Shown here piece after piece: positions 11,888 through 22,832 of a DNA stretch of 64,000 nt. The stretch lies in contig CM056563.1 of the NCBI GenBank assembly GCA_029721515.1, forward strand, positions 7,197,454-7,261,453, written 5' to 3'. The translations under genes were made by a program, and so were the position numbers. Under the pieces are notes generated by a model. It searched no databases and was not told the DNA's origin. It worked only from the letters and a program-made list of their open reading frames with translations. This DNA comes from Synanceia verrucosa. Its lineage: Eukaryota; Chordata; Actinopteri; Perciformes; Synanceiidae. How positions within the stretch are numbered: the first letter of the stretch is position 1; every line of letters begins with the position of its first letter.

Positions 11888-12814
11888 CTGTGTCAACTCT
11901 GTCACTAATATTCTAATGCATTACTTTTTAAACAAATGAACTGATTTACCGTTACAATATGATGCATTTTCCATTATTTGGTAAATGATGTCTTGATTAA
12001 TTCATATTGCTTTCAATCATGCTCTCAGATGTCTCTATGGACAGAGGGACATGTCCCCTTCAGATTCATAGTGACATTGATCCGTCACCCCCACTTTCCA
12101 GCATAAGGAGACAAACATCACAGGTAATACAGAGGATTAATGTCACTGCAGCAGCACTGGGAGCCTGGCGTTTGAGTGATTCAACTCATGGTGTGTTCAG
12201 GTTGTACAGGAATGCAGGAACTTCCAAGCTCCAAATCAGGCACCACTGCAAAAGGATTGTTCTAAGGTGAATGCTGGTTCTTTGCATCAAAATGACTCAC
12301 AGATGAACACTTCTAGATTTCTACTGAATTCTATGTCAGGTTGATTAATCCAACTTCCCGTTGGAGATCCGACTTCGGGGGGGGGTTCTTATTTAAATTT
12401 TGAAGTTGGAAATTCCGACCTTCATATGCAAGTGAATGCACCGTGAGTTGGTTCACTCAAATGCGGGGCACCCAGTGCTGCTGCAGTCATATTAATGCTC
12501 TCTTTTACAGCAATGTTTGTCTCCTTATGCTGGGAACGTGGGGGGACGGATCAGTGTCTCTATACAGTCTATGGTGTCTCTATGAATCTGAGGAGGAGGA
12601 CATGTCCTCCCTGTCCCTAGTGCCATCTGCGAGCATAAATGAAAGCAATTTCAATTCATCAATCAGGAAATAATTTACCAAGTAAAGGACAAACGCACCA
12701 TATTGTAACGGTAACTGTGTTTATTTATTCTAAATGTAATGCGTTAGAGTATTAGTTACTGTCAAAAGTAACAGCGTTACTAGTAACTAGTAACAGTGTT
12801 ACTGCCCAACACTG
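11888..12814. mobile_element. Long-armed foldback element (hAT-like end), copy B
   Basis: The two halves are diverged inverted copies. 'accgttacaatatg-tgc' at about 11950 mirrors 12690-12715. 'gctctcagatg' at 12022 mirrors 'catctgcgagcat' at about 12627. 'agcataaggagacaaacat' at 12100 mirrors its complement near 12512. 'ctgcagcagcactggg' at 12147 mirrors 12469-12485. Arms are about 350 bp and roughly 75-80% alike, and the centre near 12260-12425 holds unpaired sequence. The right terminus is CAGTGTTGGGCAGTAAC read inward from 12814, of the teleost hAT kind. The left terminus is eroded. It is non-coding. Confidence 0.7.
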
Positions 12815-15447
12815 CTTGGAGGCAGCTAGTTTTGAGTCCTCAGTAAACTAACCGTGGATTAAAAAGACGGAGAACCTCAGAGGGAAACAGTTTAATTCTG
12901 TGTGGACAGATTCATTTATATTCACTGCCAACTTGCTTGTATGCTTGATATACCTGATAGTTTTTGACAAATAGTGTATGAGGAACACTTCAAACATGTC
13001 CTGGGACAGCACTGTACTCTGGTCTGGTGAGAAAACACCACTGGGAGATTATATGAGCATATCTTCCTGTTTTCTTGATAGATTTCTCTCCCAACAACAT
13101 GGTTTGTCTCCCTGGTTCTTTGATTGTAAAACACTGACTCCAAAACTTGACATTTGCTGTTGATGCTTCAGATCAATAAGAGCTGCTCTGCTGCATTTGA
13201 ACAATATCCCATAGTGTCTATATTTTCCTCCATGACACACATCGATGAGAAATGTAAATACAATGGGACGCTACAACATGGACCCAGAAATGTCAAATAC
13301 ATCACTAACAGTTTCAAAGCTGTGTCTCTCCTGTTTCTGCAACATAAATATCACCTTGACAATTGTGATGGTAATTGGATATGGCAACATGATATTGACC
13401 AAGTGTCTTGAGGAAGTTTCTCACCCTAGCCAAGTGTGCTCTCTGAAAATGTGTAGTTTACCAGACTGAGGTCGATGTCAAGGATTCAAAAGAAAAGAAA
13501 ATGTCCAGAATTGTTCTCTAAAATCACCAATTACAAGCTCTAAGGCCTTGATCTCTGACAGAGGGAGGACACAGCTGCTAGCTTCTGATCCACTCATTGT
13601 CCTTTTCCACAGCCTGGATCAACAACAGGCCATGGGGATAAAACAAGAGCAGCACAGCGGCTAAACCGCAAAATAAGAAAAATGAAACATGTGAGACAGA
13701 AAGGAACTCACACAGCCTGGACACAGAGTCACAGAGCAACTACAAACTAACAATAAATGCAGTCAAATAAAGAGCTATGCTTTTAGCTCTGCCCGCAGGC
13801 TAAACGTGCAGTAGTGTGATATTTCTCATTCAACTGAACCGATACATAACGTCTGATTTATGCCTGAAAAGGTGGCTTGAGAGTCATCGAGTTTGACAGT
13901 TGCTAAATTCATCCTCTGAGTCATGTCATCCCGAGGACAACGAGCCCATACTATGTTAACGACGGCCCAATTAAATCATTTTGATGGGAAATAACACATG
14001 GCCTGAAGCCTTGGTGAAGACACTCCTGTAATGATCAAGCTTTTCACTGATGGGTTTTCCGGTTTTCTCAATGTCAGTTTTGCACGGTCCAAGTAAAACA
14101 AGCACACTAGTTGCTCTTATAAATTCAATAAACTAAAATTCAATTAATTAAAAAATAAAAATAATTTCTTCTGATATAACTAACTGAGCTCTTTGTGTTC
14201 CTCCTGGATTTAACTCTGCTCCTTTTTCTTTTTATTAATTTGCAGTGTTAAAAAACAGGATGTTGCAGCACAAAAACACGTCGCTCAGCAGAGCCTAATA
14301 TATGAAGGTTACGCAACCTTTTCTGCTCACTCAAGGAAAGTTAATGTCGTTGAAACATCAGCAATTATGAACAGCAACAAACAAAAGAAGCACTCAACAT
14401 CTTGCGACTAAATGATTCACAAAGTGTCTGAAAGATGCTGCAGTGTCACTTAACATCAGATGAATTTAGCTGTGACTTAAAGCAGCTTTTATTACACAGC
14501 AACTGAACCAGCTGAAAATCTTTTTTGTTTTGTTGACAGTAGCCTTCACTGAAATTGTGATAGGAATCAGTCTTAGCTTGCATCTATTCTGACATATTTA
14601 GAGACTACATTAAGTACAGGAACATTTCATTTGAGACTTACTGCACGAGTTGACGCTGTTATGGACTGTTAGTCAGGTAATCACTAACTCTGTCTTGCAT
14701 GGAAAATGATCATGTGTTAATTAACTACGTAAAAACACTCCTGTGATATGTCACCCTCATACAAACATAATATATATAATAAATATATAGAATATAATCA
14801 TTAGAGCTGTTGAAATCTGCCTGTGACCTTAAACCTCAGTTAAACCAGTAAGCTGAAGTTGAACCTCAGATACAGAACTGTTATAAGATGCTAAAGCAGC
14901 ACTAAAGAGACAGTAAAGACAGATGTGCTGTGAATGAAGAGTCCCACTGAGTACATTTTAACAGCGGCTGACAGGCTGCATGACAAATACACATGCAACG
15001 TCTGCTCTGCTCTCCTAAACATAAGGCCTTTTAATGCAGGAGCCATGGCATATCATTACTTCCTCTCTTCTTCCCCTCAGCACAGACTGCCAGCCCCCCC
15101 CATCCAACCCCTGACTCTCACAACCCCTCTCAGCCTCCACATCCTCCCATCTGCTCACCAGTTCACTCTGGGACGAGCAGACAACAAGGGAGAAGATTCA
15201 GACACACGGCAAATATGCTCTGTATACACGGCAACGGAGCCTCAACTGCTTCAGGACTAAACACTGCATTTATATACATCTAATGAAGTCGCTTGTTTAC
15301 TGCTTAATGCTGCACAAGTCAAACAGACACAGCACGTTATCTAATCAGATGGGATAAAAATGTCTGCGTGCTCACTGTGCTGTTACAGGGCTGAAAGTCT
15401 TCTGAGGCATTTCAAACCAGGCTGATACTGCAAATACACAGTAGAGG
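12815..15447. other. Non-coding stretch, possible conserved element
   Basis: A 108-codon open frame at 14934-15260 is proline/leucine-rich towards its middle, has no recognised domain and no splice logic, and is probably chance. The block 13870-14060 is compositionally complex, with motifs such as 'cccaattaaatcattttgat', and shows no similarity to anything else in the window, so it could be a conserved regulatory element. That is inference only. Confidence 0.4.
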
Positions 15448-15925
15448 TGTCCCAAACAACTTTTTTCACTTATGATACTTGATACTGATATTACAGCCTT
15501 GAGTACTGGCCATGATCGATATTGATCAAATACAATATCAGCACAAATCATACATAGCCTACTTTAATTACTTATTTTGTAGTTTTGAATGTTTGAAAAG
15601 GCTTGATCAAGTGATATTACTCAAACAGAACAACAGTCAGCAACAGTAGGTCTGAGAAAAACTGACCTATTTATTATTAACCAATGGGTTACATCAATTT
15701 AACCTTAAACATAAGAATATTCTGCAATTGAACTAAACTATGGAGCCACATTTTTCAGCTCAAACAATAAATTAAAGTGGCAGACGGTACCAATCCCTGT
15801 TTTTGCATGTGTGATTCGTTAGGACATTGTTTGAAAGCTTTCAAAGAGTTCTTTTGGTGATTTGAGCTCAACCGGTCAAGGCTAAAAACCCGGAGGAAAA
15901 ATGCAAGCTGTCACAGACGGTCACC
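15448..15925. mobile_element. Possible hAT-derived debris
   Basis: Begins TAGAGGTGTCCCAAAC and continues with 'tgatacttgatactgatatta'-type text resembling the interior of degenerate hAT elements at 45972 and 53914. No partner terminus or target duplication found. Confidence 0.3.
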
Positions 15926-16020
15926 ATGCCACGCTTAGCAGCAAACATGAGGGAGCAGGCCATTGGTATGCTGAGATCCAGAATGACCAAAGCGAGGGTA
16001 GTATCTGAGCTAACTTTGAT
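15926..16020 (+). pseudogene. Tc1-like transposase N-terminal scrap
   Basis: The frame opens MPRLAANMREQAIGMLRS and continues 'MTKARVVSELTL'. The MREQAIGML motif is the first helix of the paired-like helix-turn-helix found in one branch of Tc1 transposases. After about 32 residues the similarity stops, and no catalytic domain follows before the Harbinger MITE at 16120. It differs from both the family B elements and the intact Tc1 at 19275, so a third Tc1 lineage visited this locus. Confidence 0.55.
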
Positions 16021-16119
16021 GCCTCACCAACATTACAGAAATGCATTGTTTGTATCTTTAGATCCTACTGTATTTGAAGTATTGATCCAGGAAGTTTTAA
16101 TCTGCCACTATCTTTCTAA

Positions 16120-16475
16120 AGCTGGTTTCACACCGAACACGTAAAGCGCTGCGCGGGGTAGGGCGCACTGAGTCCAAGTTGCTAGGCTACGGATCGAGCA
16201 AAAAGCCCTGGCTTTATTTATGCTGACGATGATGAGGATGAGGAGGAGATCAGCATGAAGAAGAGTTTGGGTACATGCCACTTGGAGGGGAGGCAGGATG
16301 TGGAGAGTTTCCTGCTGGCAACCTGCAGTGCGCAAGAGCGCAAACGCCACCCCTGAGCTGCGCTCTCTCTCTGGCACAGACTGCTGCGCCAAGGAGAGCA
16401 CAGCTCAATCACATACACAATGAATGGGTTTCTCTTAGCACACCGGCGCCTTGCACGTTTGGTTTGAAACCAGCT
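16120..16475. mobile_element. Harbinger-type element (family H), copy 1
   Basis: Starts AGCTGGTTTCACACCGAAC and ends in the inverse 'ggtttgaaaccagct'. TAA flanks both sides (16117-16119 and 16476-16478). The interior 'cacatacacaatgaatgggt' and 'gatgatgaggatgaggaggag' recur at 34209-34884 (same strand) and 37874-38568 (opposite strand). It is an internally deleted, non-coding derivative. In the 37874 copy the matching region still reads as a transposase-like protein. Confidence 0.8.
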
Positions 16476-16674
16476 TAACTTTACTGCAACTTCAGCGCTG
16501 CAGTTGCCGCTTTCCTTCTCCTCCTCAGTTTATTTTACTGTCACCCACAGGTCACTAATAGAAGCTTGGATAGCTCAAAGTCGGACTTTTTTTTCTGCCC
16601 TGTGCTTGCGAGACATCGTTTCACTAAACTACAAATATCGCCGATTTAGTCTTGCGAGATCTCATGTAAATATT

Positions 16675-16705
16675 CACTATATTGCCAAAAGTATTTGCTC
16701 CTCTT
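16675..16705 (+). mobile_element. Stray Tc1 family B terminus
   Basis: CACTATATTGCCAAAAGTAT matches the ends of the elements at 9800-11022 and 36659-37206. No body or opposite end is present nearby, so this is a remnant of excision or deletion. Confidence 0.6.
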
Positions 16706-17690
16706 TGCTCATAACAAAGAGAGAGAGGAAACGATTAAAGTGATGGCTTCCTCAGCATAAAGAATACGGCAAAAATCAGAGATGGTTAATCAATGTAGTT
16801 TCTCATATTGGCCGAGTCTACAGCAGTTTTTAGTGTGGCAAGGAAAAAACTGTACACACAGCATTTATAAACATGAAGACATTTAATGTGATTCATGTGT
16901 GTGATCTCTGAATCTGTCTCCTGTACAGAGACAGAGTCCCGTACAGAAAAATATGCCGTCAATATTTTATGAACATATTGTGTGCTGGGGCTGCATTGTG
17001 TTATTGCAAAAGCAGTTTTTTTGTTTTTTTTTTAAAAAAAGGGGGGCTAATAATGAAAGCCGATACATCTACATAGTTTTGCGGGATAACTCACTCTGAA
17101 GAAAATAAATGTGTTTCTATATATATAAAAAAAAAACAGACTAAACTTGATTGTGACATTTTCACAGATAAGCAGTGAAGCAGTGGTATAAAGCTTTGTC
17201 GAAACACACTAGACATCTGACCAGACATTACATCACTGCATTCATCCAGCCACAGATGCACAAAGAGTGATTGTGGTTCACAGCCAGTCCAAGCCCTGAA
17301 CTGACCTCGTGACTTTAATCCTAGACTGCTGTTTGGGTCCAGATGCAGCACTCCCAGTCCCTTCACTTAGCTGATTCATACAGTGCAGTTGTAAAACAGG
17401 GAGCTGCACTGCCCTTGACATGAGCTTGACACAGTAAAGACCAAAGGTGTGTGACAGAGGATGAAGGGTTGAATGAGTGGGGAGGAAGACAGGTATGAAG
17501 AGAACAAAGGTTTAAGTGATGTAAAGGGAAAGGAGAAAGGGAATTGATGTAAAGGGAAAGTTTCTCATGGATGAACAGGAAATGAGGCTCACAGAGAAAG
17601 AGACGTACCACAGGGAGACAAACTGAGAGATGGAGAAGACGAGGGTTGTGGGTAAGGGCTTCATATTCAGCAACTCCAGCACTGCCCCTG
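16706..17690. other. Non-coding stretch
   Basis: Contains an adjoining T-run, A-run and G-run near 17017-17046. Open frames up to 111 codons (17363-17698, minus) are unrecognised. Confidence 0.45.
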
Positions 17691-18000
17691 GCAATCATTT
17701 TAATTGTTTTTTAACAGTAGTTTTATTCAGAGTTTTTATAATACAATATTTGTGATACAAGAACACAAATAAAAAAAAAACAAGAAGACAGAGAAACCAA
17801 AAAAAAAATACACAGGGCATGTTTAAACAAGGTAATGAATTGCACTGCTCCATCACTCCATCATTAACAAAGTTTGTCTTAGCATAAGCAGACACTTAAA
17901 AAAAACAACAGAAATAAAAAGGTGGGTGGCACACTATGACTTTTGTTGTTGGCCACAGTCAGTGTTGTACTGAGCAAGGTGATCCAAAAATGGCTGCCTA

Positions 18001-18642
18001 AGGCTACGCTCAGACTGCAGGGCTTAATGCCCAATTCAGATTTTTTTAGTGATATACGATTTTTTTGCGAGGTCGTTCACATTTCCGAATAAATGTGACT
18101 TGTATGTGATCTGCAGTGTGAACTTAAACGCCTCACAAGTGTCCCGCATGTGCACTGGAGGACGCAACGACGTCACATGCAGCGAGCGTGTTCAGTGTTT
18201 GCGGAAGTAAACATGGACGCTAGCGGTGGAGAGTAAACCGCCCGGTTCCAATAAGACCCCTCCAGTTTGACCTGAATAGAGCTATCCTCTCAAATATGAA
18301 TTATCTCAGAAACCTCATTTTCCCTCCACTGACTACTCTCATTATCGTCCGTCATCATTGTTTTTCTTCCCGCTGCTGCCTACTTCTGCCGCAGAATAGT
18401 GATGTTTGTAGCTTGTTGATGACGTGTAGGTCGGCTGAATGCGATCTGGCCGTTCAGACTGAAGTCGCATGTCAAAAGATCGGATATGTATCAGTTTCAG
18501 GACCACATTCAAGTGGCCTGGGTCGCATTTGAAAAAATCGGCTCTGTGTCGTTCAGACGGTAATTAAAAGATCAGATACAGGTCACATACGGGTGAAAAA
18601 ATCGGATTTGGGTCACTTCAGACTGCAGTCTGAACGTAGCCT
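18001..18642. mobile_element. TIR-bearing MITE in the LINE 3' region
   Basis: The left end AGGCTACGCTCAGACTGCAG is mirrored by 'ctgcagtctgaacgtagcct' at the right end, 19 of 20 matching. The interior has diverged mirrored tracts with 'gatttttt'. Flanks show no clear target duplication, so the superfamily is open (hAT or Harbinger-like). The 78-codon frame at 18296-18532 is not recognised. Confidence 0.7.
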
Positions 18643-18706
18643 GTCCATCATACTATATCAAACTTTCTCTATGTGCAATATGGTAGTAAGGTCAGTAATC
18701 AAGGTC

Positions 18707-19163
18707 TTAAAATGACGTCCACAGTCTTAATATTATTGTCTTTGCAATCACCATTCCATACAAAACAGTACTTTGCAAGGACACACTGCGGTTTAATAGA
18801 GAGAGGGAAAACCCAAACAGTGCAATCTCTGGGTCGGGCTCAAACACACAGCCATATATTTCAGAATACCATTTAAATATGTCACACCAAAAATTACACA
18901 ATTTTGGGCATGACCAGAAGAGGTGGGTCAGTGAGCCCACACAAGGAAGAAATTGTGGGAAAGATTCTATTCAACTTCATTTTTGAATAATGAAATCTGT
19001 GCATCACCTTAAATTGAATTAATTGATGCCTTGCATTGATAGAACTCAATCGGATTCTGTTAAGGCCTGCCTCCCAAACCTCATTCCCGATCCGCATACC
19101 CAGTTCCTCCCCCCACACACTTTTCAAAGAATGTGTAGTACAATTCACCTGTTCACAAAACAT
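18707..19163 (-). pseudogene. LINE ORF2 C-terminal remnant
   Basis: Two overlapping frames on the minus strand carry the end of an L1-type ORF2. The first includes 'LIQFKVMHRFHYSKMKLNRI'. The second, in another frame, includes 'LTHLFWSCPKLCNFW', the C-terminal H-x-FW-x-CP motif familiar from vertebrate L1-like elements. A frame shift separates them near 18900-18940, so the gene is dead. The product was a combined endonuclease and reverse transcriptase; only its C-terminal segment is here. Confidence 0.75.
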
Positions 19164-19274
19164 ACTGTATTAACAAATCCTGAGACCAGTTTTTGGATTC
19201 AGGTGGACCCAGCAAAAGCTTATAAATCTGTCTTTCTTCAGGGAGAGACTCAAAGTTAGGAACTGTCGAACATA

Positions 19275-19325
19275 CAGTCATGGAAAAAATTATTAGACCA
19301 CCCTTGTTTTCTTCAATTTCTTGTT
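19275..19325. repeat. Left TIR of the Tc1 element
   Basis: 51 bp, identical in inverse to 20832-20882. The transposase's bipartite DNA-binding domain would be expected to bind here. Confidence 0.95.
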
Positions 19326-19403
19326 AATTTTAATGCCTGGCTCAACTAAAGGTACATTTGTTTGGACAATTATAATGATAACAACAAAAATAGCTCATGA
19401 GAG

Positions 19404-19409
19404 TTTAAT
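19404..19409 (-). promoter_or_regulatory. Possible polyadenylation signal of the transposase
   Basis: On the minus strand this reads ATTAAA, about 165 bases past the transposase stop and still inside the element. It is a common variant of AATAAA; its use is inferred from position alone. Confidence 0.25.
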
Positions 19410-19572
19410 TTAAGAACTAAGGATTATTCATTTTCCATGGTTTTCTTGATAATAACCAAAATTACTTAAATTCTTACATCAATAGCTATGGCATTGTACC
19501 GCCAAAAACACTACTTTTAAGCATTCCATGTTTTCTTTTCTGTTTGCTTTAAACACATGATACACACAAGAG

Positions 19573-20601
19573 TTAATACTTGATTGCATAACCATTGTTT
19601 TTGATGACTGCAGCCATGCGTCTTGGCATGCTCTCCACCAGCTTCTGACATTGTTCTGCTGTCACAGCAGCCCATTCCTGTTGGACAAATTCAAACAAAT
19701 TTTCTTTGTTTTTGGGCTTGTGGTTCTCCATTTTGAGTTTGATGATTTTCCACAGGTTTTCAATTGGATTAAGATCTGGTGATTGAGCAGGCCAAGGCAT
19801 GGTGCGAATGTTGTGGTTCTCCATCCAGGCTTTAACTGACCTTGCCGTGTGGCAAGGGGCATTGTCTTGTTGGAAAATCCAGTCATTTGAGGCAGGAAAG
19901 AGTTTTCCAGCTGATGGAAGAAGACTGTTTTCAAGGGTAGTCCTGTACTTGACCTGGTTCATTCGGCCTTCACACAATTGCATTTGCCCTGTTCCACTCA
20001 GACTGAAACAACCCCAGATCATGACTGATCCACCCCCATGTTTTACTGTAGGGGCAAGACAGTCTGGGTTGTAAGCTTCTCCAGGCTTCCTCCTAACCAG
20101 TAAGTTGGCTAGAGTGGGCATCAATTCAAAATTGGATTCATCACTGAAGAGAACCTTAGCCCAATCATCAACAGTCCAATCCTTGTGGTCTCGAGCAAAG
20201 AGTAACCGGGCCTTCCTCTGCCTTTCATTGATGAAGGGCTTCTTGCGTGCTCTGTGTGACTTCAAACCAGCTTCAACAAGTCGGTTTCGAACTGTCCTTG
20301 CCGAGCAAGTCACATTTCTCGACAGTGCCCACTCATTTTTAAGGTCCCTGGAGGTCTGACGACGATTCCTGACACAGGAACGGATGAGTGCACGGTCATC
20401 TCGTGGGGTAGAAAGACGTTTCCTGCCACGGCCAGGTAGCAATTTGGTAGTGCCATGTTCAGCTTGTTTTTTTTTGTTGTAATGAACGGCTGTCTTGGAG
20501 ATCTTCAGTTTTTTCGCTACCTGTCTCTCACTCATGCCAATTTCCAGCAGTGCCAAGATGGCTGCCTTTGTTGCTTCACATAATTCTTTTGTTTTAGGCA
20601 T
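19573..20601 (-). CDS. Tc1/mariner transposase, full length
   Basis: Catalyses cut-and-paste transposition of its own element in the nucleus, joining it to TA sites. The 342 residues match the usual Tc1 length of about 340. The N-terminus (about 1-45) is a helix-turn-helix, including 'MSERQVAKKLKISKTAVHYN'. An AT-hook/GRPR-like basic linker follows at 55-62 (LPGRGRKR). A second DNA-binding helix cluster lies at about 65-120, with a basic nuclear-localisation-like stretch SHRARKKP at 115-122. The catalytic core has D154 (FSDESNF), D246 (FQQDNAPCH) and E281 (PDLNPIENLW), with 34 residues between the last two, so DD34E. The glycine-rich KHGGGSVMIWG box is at 187-197. No stop, frame shift or missing catalytic residue is visible. 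The start is the first ATG after a TATA-like box about 105 bases upstream. Whether it is active is not shown by sequence. Confidence 0.95.
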   Translation of the reverse strand: MPKTKELCEATKAAILALLEIGMSERQVAKKLKISKTAVHYNKKKQAEHGTTKLLPGRGRKRLSTPRDDRALIRSCVRNRRQTSRDLKNEWALSRNVTCSARTVRNRLVEAGLKSHRARKKPFINERQRKARLLFARDHKDWTVDDWAKVLFSDESNFELMPTLANLLVRRKPGEAYNPDCLAPTVKHGGGSVMIWGCFSLSGTGQMQLCEGRMNQVKYRTTLENSLLPSAGKLFPASNDWIFQQDNAPCHTARSVKAWMENHNIRTMPWPAQSPDLNPIENLWKIIKLKMENHKPKNKENLFEFVQQEWAAVTAEQCQKLVESMPRRMAAVIKNNGYAIKY

Positions 20602-20706
20602 TATGTGAGAGCTGACAACTTCTGAGTTGTGCTACGGCTTGAATGTAAGCAGGAAACCACTCTAGGCCTTTGCATGTGCAGTGCTGCTTGTGACATGAAA
20701 TGGCCT

Positions 20707-20714
20707 CTTATATA
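20707..20714 (-). promoter_or_regulatory. TATA-like box of the transposase gene
   Basis: Reads TATATAAG on the minus strand, 106-113 bases before the transposase ATG and inside the element. This is a plausible core promoter, inferred from sequence and distance. Confidence 0.4.
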
Positions 20715-20831
20715 CCCTGGGAATCAATTAAGCTTAAGAATGTCAAATAGGACATAAAGTATTATGTGACCGGCTGCATTTTTTGTTGTGTTCATTGTAT
20801 TATACGTTTAGTGGTACCAGATATTAGAATG

Positions 20832-20882
20832 AACAAGAAATTGAAGAAAACAAGGGTGGTCTAATAATTTTTTCCATGACTG
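20832..20882. repeat. Right TIR of the Tc1 element
   Basis: 51 bp, the exact inverse of 19275-19325, followed by the TA target at 20883-20884. Confidence 0.95.
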
Positions 20883-21018
20883 TAGTTCCTAATCTGTAGG
20901 TTTCGGTAGAAATGCCCTTTGGGAAGTGAGAACTTATTTTTTAACAGAGGAAATGAGGCAAATTGCTTTGTTAATATACAAATCTTTGAAAGCAACAATA
21001 CCTTTTAGCCTCCAGCTT

Positions 21019-21315
21019 TTAAAGAACATATCTAAGAATGATGGGGGGAATGCATGGTTGTGACAGACGGGTATGAATAGAAGTGTCCGCTAATCTACAA
21101 CACTTCTTAATTTGTTGCCATATTTTCCATCCATTCCGCACAATTAAGTTACTCACTGTAGCAGTCACTGGGGATATGGATGCAGAGAAAAGGGGTGCTG
21201 GGAGAGAGCTATTTTTGACACCATCCCTTCCGATAGCAACCCATTGGGGGGTGGGGGTCCTCAGGTGATATTTCCATTTTGTAGCCTTCCTGCCAGTAGA
21301 CAAGAGCCCTTTCAT
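21019..21315 (-). pseudogene. LINE ORF2 middle remnant
   Basis: A 98-codon minus-strand frame with 'WVAIGRDGVKNSSLPAPLF' and 'VSNLIVRNGWKIWQQIKK'. This resembles the thumb/connection part of L1-type ORF2 between the reverse transcriptase and the C-terminus. It lies in the correct order between the RT piece (21557-21900) and the C-terminal piece on the far side of the Tc1 insertion. Confidence 0.6.
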
Positions 21316-21556
21316 TAGCTGCCCAGTAGTAATGCAGAAAGCACTAGTCCACCTGTCTCTCGTGATTTACATAAATAATTCTTTGAGATTCTGTGAGCTT
21401 TAAAGCCCCAGATAAAAGGCATAATTAGTGCATCTAAAGATGTAAAAAATGATCTTGTCAAAAAGATGAGTATACTCACGAGTATCAAAGATACACGAAT
21501 CTCGGCAGAGTGACCATCTTAATGGTGGGAGAACCCTCAATTTTTCATGTCCTTTT

Positions 21557-21900
21557 TCAGTTCTTCCACTTCCTCAAGTTCATGTTGAAAATTACCCCAA
21601 GATATTTTAATTTATCAGTAATTTTAAATGGAAGATTATGCACAAATTCTGAGTCAATGTCAGCACTCAGTGACATGAATTCACTCTTCTGCCAGTTAAT
21701 TGTGTATCCTGAAACTTCTCCAAATAATGTTATAAGATCAAGCAAAACAGGAACAGACTGTTCAGGATGGGACAGGGAGATAACAACATTGTCTGCATAC
21801 AGTCAAATGTGATGATCTACATTTCCTAGTCTGATAGGTTGAATGGAAGGGTGATTCCCAATGCTAATGGCGAGAGGCTCAATGGCAACTGCAAAAAGCC
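21557..21900 (-). pseudogene. LINE reverse-transcriptase remnant
   Basis: Reading leftwards from 21900, the frame gives 'GLFAVAIEPLAISIGNHP', then a TGA stop (21803-21805), then 'LYADNVVISLSHPEQ' and 'VSGYTINWQKSEFMSLSA'. YADN at 21788-21799 stands where the catalytic YADD is expected, so the second metal-binding aspartate is replaced by asparagine. With the stop, this reverse transcriptase cannot work. The SGY-INW-KSE motif just after the active site is characteristic of L1-type enzymes. Confidence 0.8.
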
Positions 21901-21914
21901 CTAGCAATCATTTT

Positions 21915-22555
21915 GATCACAAAAAGAGAGAATAAGAATTCTAGAATCCACCACAAAAACATAATAATGTTATAATGTCACCAGACCAGCAGCTCTGCAT
22001 CCCTCTCCTCACTTCAAGACACATTTATTCTGTTTGGGGCTGAAAAAATGAGGGAAGCAGCTGTGAGGTGCACTTTACCGGAGGTGGTGAAGTTCACATT
22101 GATGTGAACAATAATCCGTACAACAGTTAGATTTCTGCCTGACTATCAGAAGGGTCTACCTCCAATTAGGAGCAGTGCAAAACCACTTCCCTAAACTCTG
22201 TCTCACCCTCAGTTACTTCTGAAGGGGATGCTACCGTGCAGACACAGCATCAATATCATGCACAGCAGACGACAGAGCAGGTACATTTTACAAAATAGAT
22301 TTGCACATGCTCTAGTTTGGTAATGGGAGCATGTGAGCTGTTAGAGCATGACTCAGCACTGTAGGGTCACACCGAGGCCATCCATCAATGACACCATCTG
22401 GAGCCCAAGGACAACTATGGTTAAACCCAGGAGTCACTGCAACCACACAGGATGCATATACTGCTGTTTAATACTGACATTTGGGAAGATATATTATATA
22501 GAAGACATGTTACATAATGTAATAATTATGGAGCCTTTTCTAGCTATCATAGCGC
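21915..22555. other. Non-coding spacer
   Basis: No gene or repeat recognised. Confidence 0.45.
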
Positions 22556-22783
22556 AAAAGGCAGGGTACAACCTGGACAAATTGCCAGTTCATCACAGGG
22601 CACACAGAGACAGACAACCACCCATATTCATACCTACAGCAGTTTGACCTTTCCTATGCATGTTTTTGGATGTTGGGAGGAAGCTGAAGTACCAGAGAGA
22701 ACCCACGTAGAAAGGCCCTGGGCCAGGAATCAAACCCAGTACCTTCTTTCTGTGAGGTGACAGTGACCACCACCGTGCCACCC
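22556..22783 (-). mobile_element. tRNA-headed SINE, truncated, minus copy
   Basis: Reads inversely to 22833-23202. The head complement is 'gtggtcactgtcacctcaca' with a B-box-like 'ggtttgattcc', and the body includes 'gttggatgttttttgg'-like text in inverse. The 3' part is shorter than in the plus copy. Together the two copies form a head-to-head inverted pair about 50 bp apart. Confidence 0.65.
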
Positions 22784-22832
22784 TAATACAATAATTATTA
22801 TATAATATTTAAATGGAACGAAATTAAAATCA

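Larger units (their letters stand above)
19275..20882 (-). mobile_element. Complete, apparently intact Tc1-like transposon
   Basis: A 1608-bp element with TA on both sides (19273-19274 and 20883-20884). Its terminal inverted repeats, CAGTCATGGAAAAAATTATT at each end read inward, are identical over 51 bp (19275-19325 and 20832-20882). They continue as an imperfect match for roughly another 20 bp. The single gene is an uninterrupted 342-codon transposase on the minus strand. It sits inside the dead L1 ORF2. Perfect TIRs plus an open gene point to a young insertion. A different Tc1 lineage from the degenerate copies at 9800 and 36659. Confidence 0.95.
17702..21903 (-). mobile_element. 5'-truncated L1-type LINE with two nested elements
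   Basis: The insertion is bounded by an 11-bp direct repeat, gcaatcatttt, at 17691-17701 and 21904-21914, as target-primed reverse transcription leaves. The 3' side, on the minus strand, is T-rich on the plus strand (17702-17716). Removing the MITE at 18001-18642 and the Tc1 element at 19275-20882 leaves about 1.95 kb. It starts just before the reverse-transcriptase YADD box and runs to the 3' end. ORF2 pieces lie at 18707-19163, 21019-21315 and 21557-21900. Loss of the 5' part is usual for LINEs. Confidence 0.8.

Noticed and set aside
8355..12814. A single 4.4-kb hAT element with CAGTGTTG ends at both sides
   Set aside because: The 8-bp flanks do not match (atccttca against cttggagg), and the right end belongs to a palindromic element that is complete in itself.
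14934..15260. 108-codon open frame as a small gene
   Set aside because: Low-complexity proline/leucine-rich stretch, no domain, no splice or promoter context, and many frames of this size occur by chance here.
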